Assembly: GCA_045594025.1 (NCBI GenBank)
Contig: JAZNXS010000041.1
Location: 1-63,444 of the forward strand
Direction of reading: 5' to 3'
DNA: 63,444 nucleotides
Source: Scatosoma sp045594025
Lineage (GTDB): Bacteria; Bacillota; Clostridia; Christensenellales; Borkfalkiaceae
Shown: piece by piece, positions 36,000 through 44,200 of the stretch
Numbering within the stretch: the stretch's first letter is position 1
How the letters are laid out: every line of letters starts with the position of its first letter
Made by a program: the position numbers and the translations under genes
Notes under the pieces: model-generated
Database searches by the model: none
Told to the model about the DNA's origin: nothing
What the model saw: the letters and a program-made list of their open reading frames with translations, nothing else

Positions 36000-36108
36000 T
36001 TATTTGACTTTCAAAAAAAATCCAAACAGTGAATACAGCACGGATTTGAAGCAGAAATAATTTCACATCACATTGCACAAAAAAGAAAAACAAAATTAGG
36101 AGGAAAAA

Positions 36109-37128
36109 ATGACTGTACAAAACGTTAAAAAGCTTGCCGTGATAGACGGCGAAACATTGATGGACGCAAGACTGCCCAAGCGCAGTTTTTGTGTGGAAAC
36201 ACTACTCCCCGAGGGCATCTCTATGCTTGGCGGCGCACCGAAGGTCGGAAAATCCTGGATGGTCTTGCTCCTTGCTTTGCAAATCGCAAAAGGCGAACCT
36301 ATCTGGAATCTCCCTACCAAACAAGGTACGGTGCTTTACCTTGCACTGGAAGATTCTCAATCAAGATTGCAAGACAGACTCAACCGACTCACAGACGAAG
36401 CCCCTGCCTCTCTATTCTTTGCGACGGCAGCTGGCACGATCGGCGACGAGCTGTGTATGCAGGTTTCCAAATTTAAGTTAGAACATCCCGACACCGTACT
36501 CGTCATCATCGACACATTCCAAATCGTCCGCAACAACGGAGTAGAAACTTCCTACGCAAACGACTACGAAGAGGTACGCGAACTCAAAGCGTTAGCGGAT
36601 GACCTGAAAATTTCTCTTCTGCTCGTTCACCACTTACGGAAACAAGGCGACAGCTATCCGCTGAACAAACTGTCGGGAACGACGGGAATCAGCGGAGCGA
36701 TGGATGCAGTGTTCATTCTCGACCGAAGTAAACGCAACGCAAATTGCGCAACGCTGTTCTGCACGGGGCGAGATATTGAGAACAGAGAAATCGAACTGCA
36801 ACTCAAAAAAGAAACTTGCGAATGGGAGCTCAAAAGCGACACCCTGGAAGAACCTGCTCTTGCCCTGCCCGAAGAAATAATGTTGTTCATTGAGATGATG
36901 AAGCAACTGCAATCTTTCGACGGCGGGAACACTGAACTTGCTGAACGATTTAATTCTTTTTCTGGGAAAAGTATCTCGGCAAAAACGCTCAAACAACTGC
37001 TGAATAAATGGCGGTACACGCTGGAAGAAAATGGCGTTTTCTTTACGAGCGGACGGAGTAACGGAAAACGTTACATCAAGACATGGTACCTTCCTTCTGC
37101 TGAAAATAGTGACGAAAGTGCCGTATAG
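36109..37128 (+). CDS. RepA-like AAA ATPase
   Basis: The 339-aa protein has a RecA-fold ATPase domain: Walker A in GGAPKVGKSWM (about residues 41-51), ALEDS after strand 2, Walker B in VLVIIDTFQI, and LLVHHLRK with a sensor region. This matches the AAA_25/RepA helicase-like family found in plasmids and integrative elements, where it supports replication of the circular form. The C-terminal 90 residues look like a winged-helix DNA-binding segment. An AGGAGG site precedes the ATG. Confidence 0.85.
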   Translation: MTVQNVKKLAVIDGETLMDARLPKRSFCVETLLPEGISMLGGAPKVGKSWMVLLLALQIAKGEPIWNLPTKQGTVLYLALEDSQSRLQDRLNRLTDEAPASLFFATAAGTIGDELCMQVSKFKLEHPDTVLVIIDTFQIVRNNGVETSYANDYEEVRELKALADDLKISLLLVHHLRKQGDSYPLNKLSGTTGISGAMDAVFILDRSKRNANCATLFCTGRDIENREIELQLKKETCEWELKSDTLEEPALALPEEIMLFIEMMKQLQSFDGGNTELAERFNSFSGKSISAKTLKQLLNKWRYTLEENGVFFTSGRSNGKRYIKTWYLPSAENSDESAV

Positions 37129-37188
37129 GACGCAAGAAATCGTCCCCGTAAAATTTCCGTTTTTTTCGTTCCTTGCGTCCCTGATTTT

Positions 37189-37256
37189 CACAGCTTTGCT
37201 GTGGCAAGCAGAGCGCGTGGCTATCCGCCAACGCATGTTAAGCGGGAGTAGCCCGC
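37189..37256 (+). promoter_or_regulatory. Candidate oriT upstream of mobC
   Basis: Three small inverted repeats (37189-37203, 37218-37230 and 37242-37256) cluster in the short gap between the ATPase gene and mobC. This is the usual place for the transfer origin of MobC/relaxase modules. The nick site cannot be assigned from the sequence. Confidence 0.4.
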
Positions 37257-37306
37257 ACCCCTTCCGTCCGCATTTAAACGAAATACATTCATAAGGAGAA
37301 AATCAT

Positions 37307-37633
37307 TTGAGAAAAAGAAGTATATCTATCCCGCTTCGAGTAACCGAAGCGGAGCGAACCGCCATTGATAAAAAGGCGGAAAAAGCAGGCATGAACCGCA
37401 CCGATTATCTCATAGCGTGCGCTATGGGTAAACGCATCACCGTAATCGACGATTTGACGCCGTTACTCGCCGAATTACGGCGAATCGGGAACAACCTAAA
37501 CCAACTGACGAGGCTGGCGCACCTGGGTAAAATTGAGGCGATTTCGCTCGCGGAAACGAATGAGATTTTACAAAAGACCTATGAAGAACTCCGACAGCTT
37601 GCTCGGAAAGGAGTAAAAGATTGGCAACACTAA
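37307..37633 (+). CDS. mobC: Relaxosome accessory protein MobC
   Basis: The 108-aa protein has a ribbon-helix-helix-like N terminus (RSISIPLRVTEAER) and the MobC motif RRIGNNLNQLTRLAH (about residues 60-74). MobC binds near oriT and helps the relaxase melt DNA. I use the TTG start at 37307 because AAGGAG lies eight bases upstream. Its end overlaps the relaxase start by 13 bp, indicating coupling. Confidence 0.9.
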   Translation: MRKRSISIPLRVTEAERTAIDKKAEKAGMNRTDYLIACAMGKRITVIDDLTPLLAELRRIGNNLNQLTRLAHLGKIEAISLAETNEILQKTYEELRQLARKGVKDWQH

Positions 37634-39084
37634 CGAAAATCAAATACACAAACCAAGCCGACCATCTCCCTTCTCGAATGAAAGCCGTCATCAACTACTG
37701 TCTTAATCCTGAAAAGACAAAGCCCGAAGAGAACGCACACGCAGTCAGCGGACAGAACTGCACGCCGAAATTTGCATACCAAGAGTTCATGACGAACAAA
37801 GCCGTGTGGAATAAGGAAAAAGGTTTGTGTTTTCGGCACTACGTGCAATCCTTTCACCCCGACGAAAAAATAACGCCCGACCAAGCAAATGAAATCGGTT
37901 TAGAGTTTGCCAAGCGCGCGTGGCCTGGCTACGGCGTACTCGTCGCAACGCACAGCGATAGAGATCACATTCATAATCACTTCGTTATCGACACGGTGCA
38001 TACGGAAACAGGAAAGAAACTGCACGAGAACAAGCAGAACATGGAACGGCTTCGAAAAATCAACGACGAGGTCTGCGCTGAGCATCATCTCTCCGTGCTC
38101 ACGCCTTACGAGAACGGACAAACGAAATCTATTTCGTCAAGAGAGTATCGTTCGGGCGTAAAGCGAGAGAGTTGGAAATTCCGTTTGCGTTCGTCCATCA
38201 AGTACGCTATGGAACGCTCAGGAACACAAGAAGAATTTATTTTACGAATGAAGAATATGGGCTACGGCGTGCGATGGGAGTGCGGTAGAAAAAATATCAC
38301 CTACACTTGTTTCAAAGAACCTAAATACAAAAACGAAACTTACCGCAAATGCAATGACGATAAGCTCTCAGACGAAAAATATTTAAAGGAGGTAATGGAA
38401 GATGAGTTCAGACAAAGGCAAGAAATTCTCGCTGGACGAGATGACGGACATGTACGAACCCAACGAAGAAGAAATGCAAAACGAGATACCCATGGTCATG
38501 TTGACGGAAGAAGAATGGAACTCCCTGATAGCAACGCTGGGTCAAATGCAAACGCTGACGAACGAGATGGAAAGGCAGAACCGCAGGTTCTTTTCGAGAA
38601 CGGAAACGGCAATGCGAGAGGTGGAAAGCTCGGTGAGCGGGCTGAACTTGGATATGCGCGGACACATCGAGAACCTGCAAAAGCAGACGGAAAAAGCGTT
38701 TCGGGAAACGCAGACGGAGTACGCAAGACAGGTTGGGAAACTGAACGAGGAATATACTTCTCTGGTGCAGCGAACGGACAAACGAGAAAAGGCAATGTTT
38801 TGGACAAGCCTAATCTGCTCACTGTTCCCTCTCGCCCTGGTGTGCTCCTGGCTGGCTCTGCAGGGTTAATCTCAACCATGGGTACGGGCAATGACGGAAA
38901 AACGCCCGAAGAACAGGAAGCGGAAGAACGCGCAAGGCTGGCGAGCGGGAACTTCGGAATGGCAGTTGCGCTCACCGCAGTAGGCATATCCCTCGCCCTT
39001 AAAAAGCCTCACACAGAAGAAGAAAATTTTGAAGACAACGACACGACCATTGACAAGAATAGCCCTGTGATGGGTGGAATGTAA
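37621..39084 (+). CDS. Relaxase/mobilization nuclease
   Basis: The 487-aa protein has the conserved N-terminal relaxase domain: TKIKYTNQ, a candidate catalytic Tyr in VINYCL (Tyr26), and the metal-binding HSDRDHIHNHF (residues 111-121). It starts at a TTG with AAGGAG upstream. From about residue 261 the sequence becomes Arg/Gly/Asn-rich and low in complexity, exactly where another reading frame codes for a second protein; this tail looks shaped by overlap. The enzyme would nick oriT and pilot the strand through a helper conjugation system. Confidence 0.9.
   Translation: MATLTKIKYTNQADHLPSRMKAVINYCLNPEKTKPEENAHAVSGQNCTPKFAYQEFMTNKAVWNKEKGLCFRHYVQSFHPDEKITPDQANEIGLEFAKRAWPGYGVLVATHSDRDHIHNHFVIDTVHTETGKKLHENKQNMERLRKINDEVCAEHHLSVLTPYENGQTKSISSREYRSGVKRESWKFRLRSSIKYAMERSGTQEEFILRMKNMGYGVRWECGRKNITYTCFKEPKYKNETYRKCNDDKLSDEKYLKEVMEDEFRQRQEILAGRDDGHVRTQRRRNAKRDTHGHVDGRRMELPDSNAGSNANADERDGKAEPQVLFENGNGNARGGKLGERAELGYARTHREPAKADGKSVSGNADGVRKTGWETERGIYFSGAANGQTRKGNVLDKPNLLTVPSRPGVLLAGSAGLISTMGTGNDGKTPEEQEAEERARLASGNFGMAVALTAVGISLALKKPHTEEENFEDNDTTIDKNSPVMGGM
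38402..38869 (+). CDS. Coiled-coil membrane protein nested in the relaxase gene
   Basis: The 155-aa ORF lies entirely within the relaxase gene in another frame. Its ATG has a good AAAGGAGG site 10 bp upstream. It has an acidic N terminus (SLDEMTDMYEPNEEE), the segment VMLTEEEWNSLI, a long heptad-rich helix (about residues 45-125) and a C-terminal transmembrane segment (MFWTSLICSLFPLALVCSWLA, part). The composition is that of a normal protein, unlike the relaxase tail it overlaps. I recall similar small proteins after relaxases in related elements. The function is unknown. Confidence 0.75.
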   Translation: MSSDKGKKFSLDEMTDMYEPNEEEMQNEIPMVMLTEEEWNSLIATLGQMQTLTNEMERQNRRFFSRTETAMREVESSVSGLNLDMRGHIENLQKQTEKAFRETQTEYARQVGKLNEEYTSLVQRTDKREKAMFWTSLICSLFPLALVCSWLALQG

Positions 39085-39100
39085 AACAAGGAAAAATTTT

Positions 39101-39304
39101 ATGGAACAGAATATGATTTTAGAAAACACGCAAGACACCGAAAACGAATACCGCCCTTGCATCTATCATGGCGAATGCATTGAGATAGACGGACGGAGAT
39201 ATCCCGTCTTATCCGTCATTCCAATCAAAAGCAAACGCAAGAACATTGTTCCCGACACGGCGAGCGATAAAATCAAATACCTTATTTCAGGAGGTAAGCG
39301 TTGA
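39101..39304 (+). CDS. Small element protein, 67 aa
   Basis: It is read from the ATG at 39101 behind AAGGA, 17 bp after the relaxase stop. The sequence is acidic at the N terminus, then has CIYHGECIEIDGRRYPVLSVI, shown in part, and a basic end. A pair of cysteines (CxxxxxxC) could bind metal. I do not recognise the family; it is typical of small accessory ORFs before serine recombinases in such elements. Confidence 0.65.
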   Translation: MEQNMILENTQDTENEYRPCIYHGECIEIDGRRYPVLSVIPIKSKRKNIVPDTASDKIKYLISGGKR

Positions 39305-39453
39305 GAAAAATAATTGAAAAAACTTTGGAAAAGTGCTGGACTTTCCGCAAGAATTTTGATATGTTGTGGTTAAGTCCTATTCGGTTGAATTTTCAAGAGC
39401 GACACTTCGCTCGAAAGGAGAATAAGAATGATGAAAACAACCGAACTCAATAA
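39301..39453 (+). CDS. Possible small protein, 50 aa
   Basis: A TTG start at 39301 overlaps the previous stop codon (TTGA) and has a strong AGGAGG site. The ORF runs into the recombinase gene by 26 bp. The product is basic and aromatic-rich (KCWTFRKNFDMLWLS). It may be a leader-type peptide coupling translation of the recombinase. The evidence is positional only. Confidence 0.4.
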   Translation: MRKIIEKTLEKCWTFRKNFDMLWLSPIRLNFQERHFARKENKNDENNRTQ

Positions 39454-41128
39454 CAATTTAATAACCGCCCTCTATTGCAGACTCTCTCAAGAGGATATGC
39501 TCCAAGGGGAATCCAACAGTATCACGAACCAAAAACTCATACTTCAAAAATATGCAGACGAATACGGCTTCCGTAATTGCAAGTTCTATGTCGATGACGG
39601 TTATAGCGGCGTTGATTTCACAAGACCTGCCCACGTGGAAATGATGAAAGACATCCAAGACGGCAAGGTTGGAATCGTAATCGTGAAAGACCAATCCCGT
39701 CTCGGTAGAGATCATCTTGAAACAGGCAGACTTATGGAAATCACCTTTCCGTCCTACGACGTTAGATTTATCGCAATCAACGACGGCGTAGACAGCGCCA
39801 ACGGCGTAAACGAAATGTCAGGCATACGCAATTATTTCAATGATTTTTATGCCGCTGATACAAGCAAGAAGATACGTGCGGTGCAAAGAGCGAAAGGTCA
39901 ACGTGGAGAGAGAGTCAGTACGATAATCCCGTATGGATATCTCAAGAATCCAGAATATAAGGGAAACCAAAAGGAAGCCCCTGCGCTGATTATCGATCCC
40001 GAAACTGCCCCTATCGTAAAAAGAATGTTCGAGCTTTACGCAAGCGGAATAGGCGCACGCAAAATATCTGCTATCTTTGAACAGGAACAGATATTAAGCC
40101 CTGCGGTGTACCACTTTAAGAGAACAGGCAAGAAAGGAAAGCATCCAAATATGGCAGAACCGTATTTGTGGGCACAATCCACTATTCGAGATATCCTCGG
40201 CAATCCTGTTTACTGCGGTGATACAGTCAACTTTCAAACCTATTCGAAATCCAACAAGCTTAAAAAGCGCTTGAAGAATAGCCCAGATAAGGTGTTGACA
40301 TTCCACGATACACACGAGGCCATTGTTAGCCGAAAACTTTTCGATACGGTGCAAAAGCACTTCGCTGGCCGCAAACGCCCCGATCAGCAAGGCGAGATGG
40401 ACAAGTATGCAGGTTACCTCTTCTGCGGTGAATGCGGACAAAAGTTATACCTTCATCGAAGTAAGAGCCTTGCGGTTGAAAAAAACTTCTTCCAATGCGG
40501 TGGATATCAGACAAAAGGCGGTCAGCATTGTACGGCACACTATATCCGTGAACAAGTTCTTGATAAAATTATCCTCTATAAGCTCAGGCAAATGACGGCG
40601 TTTGCAAAAGTCAACCCGCAAGAATTTTATGAGCTGGCAACCGAGAACGGCGAAGCCGAGGCAAAGAAATTTTACGCTACGGCAGAAAAAGAAAAACAAC
40701 GGATTGAGAGCCGAATTAAAGAACTCGACAATATCATCCGTTGCTTATACGAGGATAGAGTGTGCGGAAGAATATCCGTAGAACGCTACGATGCCATGGC
40801 AGTGGGCTACGAAAACGAGCAAGCTGAACTCAAACAAGAGCTTGCATCTATTACCAAAAAGATTGAGGAAATGGATATGCGAGAGGTGTGCATTCAAGAG
40901 TTTATCGAACAAGCCAAGGCGTACGTTGAAATTGAGAAGCTCACGCCCGAACTGCTCCGAGTGTTTATCCGTAAGATTGAGGTTTTTGAAAAAACGGAGA
41001 AATACTCTCGTACCGCAGGCAACCCGATCATAATCCACTTCACGTTCCAACCTCATACTGATACGGATTTTATGACGATGCTTTTCAGAGAAGAACTTCT
41101 TGAAGCAGAACAAGCAGAAATAGCCTAA
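39428..41128 (+). CDS. Large serine recombinase, TnpX type
   Basis: The 566-aa enzyme should excise and integrate the element. The catalytic domain has LYCRLSQED with Ser20 and the family block VKDQSRLGRDHLETG. A recombinase domain follows (about residues 170-300), then a zinc ribbon with CGECG and later Cys (about 338-375), a coiled coil, and a C-terminal DUF4368-like end (LLRVFIRKIEVFEK). This matches Tn4451/TnpX-type recombinases. The gene is last in the element and runs outward, with a terminator 12 bp later. Confidence 0.93.
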   Translation: MMKTTELNNNLITALYCRLSQEDMLQGESNSITNQKLILQKYADEYGFRNCKFYVDDGYSGVDFTRPAHVEMMKDIQDGKVGIVIVKDQSRLGRDHLETGRLMEITFPSYDVRFIAINDGVDSANGVNEMSGIRNYFNDFYAADTSKKIRAVQRAKGQRGERVSTIIPYGYLKNPEYKGNQKEAPALIIDPETAPIVKRMFELYASGIGARKISAIFEQEQILSPAVYHFKRTGKKGKHPNMAEPYLWAQSTIRDILGNPVYCGDTVNFQTYSKSNKLKKRLKNSPDKVLTFHDTHEAIVSRKLFDTVQKHFAGRKRPDQQGEMDKYAGYLFCGECGQKLYLHRSKSLAVEKNFFQCGGYQTKGGQHCTAHYIREQVLDKIILYKLRQMTAFAKVNPQEFYELATENGEAEAKKFYATAEKEKQRIESRIKELDNIIRCLYEDRVCGRISVERYDAMAVGYENEQAELKQELASITKKIEEMDMREVCIQEFIEQAKAYVEIEKLTPELLRVFIRKIEVFEKTEKYSRTAGNPIIIHFTFQPHTDTDFMTMLFREELLEAEQAEIA

Positions 41129-41140
41129 AACAAAGCGAAA

Positions 41141-41166
41141 AGCGGAAGGCAAAAACGCCTTCCGCT
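41141..41166 (+). terminator. Terminator after the recombinase gene
   Basis: A perfect 10-bp stem (41141-41150 with 41157-41166) with a short A-rich loop, immediately after the recombinase stop. Confidence 0.8.
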
Positions 41167-41236
41167 TATACACCGACACAATTTCTCCGCTAAGAATAGC
41201 AGACAAAGCTCTCCGTCTTGTATGTTTAGTATGCAA

Positions 41237-44200
41237 TTACGCCATCGTTACCAAACCTTCCATGTAAGTGTCGTTTGCTCCACCGTCCGAAAGGTTGCTG
41301 AACTTGAAGTATTCACCTGTTGCAAAAGCCGTAGCCGTTGCCTTATCGTTCGCCGTAAGCCAGTTTTGAATCGCAGTCGCTTGGTCACCGCTTGCCGCAT
41401 ACGCCATAACGTAGCCGTTCATATCGGGATAAACAAGATCGCCCGTATCCAAAACAGGTTGCTTTTGAGGATCTGCTACCCAATCGTCATAATCGCCCGT
41501 ACCGGCTCTGATCAATACCGCAAAGTTGATCTTCTGCCCAGTGCTATCCAATAACGACTTCGTTTTCTGCATTTGTCCCATTTGAACAAGCGCACCCGTT
41601 GCACCTTGTACCAACGTTTCCGCCTGCACCTTCAAACCCGCTGCCGTATCGACCATCGCGTATACTCTAAACCACGTTTCTTCGCCGGTTACCCAGTTTT
41701 CGATCTTCGTGCCGTTCGTCAAGATCAATCTGCAGTTTGCGTCGCTTGTCGACGAACCTGCTTTTGCGTCGAAGTGGATAGCCGCACCGCTGGACGCACC
41801 CACATAGGAGCTGTTCAAAGTCATTGCGCCAAAGCCCCACGTATACAAGTTGTTCGCCCAGCTATTTTCGAAGATACAGTCTACTGCGTTCAAAGTAGAA
41901 GCATGGTACGTACCTACCGCATTTACAGTCGTTCTGGGAGAATCTCCGTAAACGCCTACCGCAAACAACGATCTTCTGATGGTAACGTTGTTCATGTTAA
42001 GGTGACCGCTTCTTATCTGCACGCCGATCGCCGCGCCGCTCATCGTAAGCACGTTCTTTGCGCCATTCGTACCCGTTACCTGATACGTTTCGCCGTCGTT
42101 TTCTCCCCAGTTGGTCGCTCTATTCATGTTGCCGACAATGTACAGATTTTCCATCGTCAAGGTATCCGTACTGCCGTTTTCTTCTACACCGAACTTGAAC
42201 AAGCTGAACTGTACGTTGTGCAGAATGAACTGCTGTTGATTCGGGTTGAAACCACGATCTCCGTCACGGTTGTCTACAAGGGGAATTTCGCCGCCGTTTA
42301 CCGTGAAGTAGTTCCCGTTCACTTTCAACGTGCCGCTGAAACGGTCGTAAACCGCTCTGCCGCCCTTGGACGTAGCACTACCATTAGAGGAAGCCAATTC
42401 GTTGCCGTTTGCGTCGTAATATCTCGCTCTGTTGATGGGCGCGATCGTATCTTGCGCAACGTCGAAGGATACGTCGCCATTCGTGCCTGCGCCTGCTTTA
42501 ATTATATTGATTTGCGAATCGTCAAGCTGTGCCGTGATGTTACGCAAAATATTAATCTCAGAAACGCTTGCGTCCACGTAAGCCGTTTTCAATTCTTCGT
42601 TCGTGTAAACGTTCACGCCGTTATTCAAAACGAAGGAAACCGTCAAGGTCTGGCTGGAGTAGATTGCATATCTGGGCGCCATCGTCAAAGTGATCGTCTT
42701 ACCGATCAAGTTTTCGTTGAAGGTAAACGAATCGCCGTTTAACGTATAATCCGTCGTCGCAACACCGTCTGCAAGAACTTCAACTTCTACGTTTGCCGCC
42801 GCAAGAGAAATCGATACCAACGTGTCGTCCACAAGTTTTTGCACCTTCACGTCAGGACGGTAATCGCTGCGACCGACCAACATAGCATCGTTCTTGCTAT
42901 TATTATCGAAGTTGCTGGTATTTCTGTTTACCCAAGCGTTTCTGTAATCTTCGCCTGCGATAAAGTTTGCTACCTCTTCAACAATCTTCATCGTTCTCGT
43001 ATAGGTGTCTATAACGTTGCCGTTCACGTCGTATTTATTTACCGTTACCGTAAATTCGCAAGGTGCGATCGCAACAAGCTGTGCATTATAATCGCCGCCG
43101 ATCGTTACGCAGCTCGCATCGCCGCTTGCAAAGGAGCCGATCGTAAGCTCCGTATTCGTGAAGTTATACGTATGACCTGCAAGATATACGTATACCTGAC
43201 CGTTTTGATTATCGATAAAGTGATCGCCGTTGTTGATCAACACCGCTTCCCACGTCGCCGTAATCGTTACATTGCTTGCGTACGTATATTTACCGCTCAG
43301 TGCAAACGCTTCGCCGTTTTCGTTTACGTAACCTGTAAATTCATAGCCATTTCTGGTGGGCTCGCTTAAATTATAGGCCGCATTGTATTCGATGGAGAAG
43401 CTTGCGTCACCCTTACCGCCTGCATTATCGATCGTAAGCGTATAAGTATTTACAGTAAACTTCGCCGTGATCATGATATCCGTGGTTACTGCCGCGCTGA
43501 AATCGTAAAGATTACCCTGCGCATCATACCAACCTTGGAAAGTATAACCCGTCTTGGTGGGATCGGTAGCAGGTCTGCTTACCGCAAAACCATTCAATAC
43601 GGTCACTTCAGTTTCAACGCCGTCTGCTTCAAATACAACCGTCTTGTTGTCTGCCGTCCACTGAACCGTAGCTTCCGTGTTGCCTACTACCGTGTACGTA
43701 CCCTCTGTTTCAATGTCATAACCGTTAAAGATATAACCAAGCTTGCTAGGCGTACCAAGCGTGCTTAAATCGTAATGTGCGTTATAGGTTACGGTCATAC
43801 TCGTTGCGATACCCGTACCGCCGTTAAGATTGATCGTGATCGTGTAGGTGTTTGCTTCGAACTTCGCATAAAGATCAAGGTTCGCCGTTACTTCCGTCGT
43901 GAATACGTAAGCGTTGGTATAAGCTTCGCTCGTGTACCAACCCTTGAAGGTATAACCCGCCTTCGTAGGAGCCGTTGCAGGAGCAGCTACCGTGTAACCG
44001 TTCAATACGGTTTCCGTCGTATATACTTCGTCGTTTGCATGGAAGGTAACCGTCTTGTTATCTGCCGTCCAGGTTGCCTTAATCGCCGTATTGCCCACCA
44101 CGTTGTACGTACCCGTCAATGCGAAGGTGCTTCCGTTTGCTTCGTAGCCCGCGAAGATATAACCCTTCTTCGTAGGCGCCGTCAACGTGTAGCTACCGCC

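Larger units (their letters stand above)
35153..36108. other. Hairpin-rich non-coding region next to the mobile element
   Basis: No convincing gene is present in this roughly 950-bp stretch. It holds a very stable double-stem hairpin (35188-35240), a terminator-like hairpin (35281-35323), a weaker hairpin followed by seven T (about 35519-35547), and a large stacked inverted repeat (35889-35999). The left end of the mobile element probably lies here, but I could not identify its junction. Confidence 0.6.
36109..41166 (+). mobile_element. Small mobilizable element with TnpX-type recombinase, no cargo
   Basis: Consecutive plus-strand genes encode a RepA-like ATPase, MobC, a relaxase, a nested coiled-coil membrane protein, two small proteins and a large serine recombinase. 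This is a classic integrative mobilizable element layout. It interrupts a minus-strand region between a GH43 gene and a surface lipoprotein gene. The limits given are those of gene content and the final terminator; the true left end lies upstream, within 35153-36108. Confidence 0.8.

Noticed and set aside
35153..36108. A tRNA gene as the attachment site of the mobile element
   Set aside because: I found no cloverleaf or TPsiC-like sequence at either side, and TnpX-type recombinases do not need tRNA targets.
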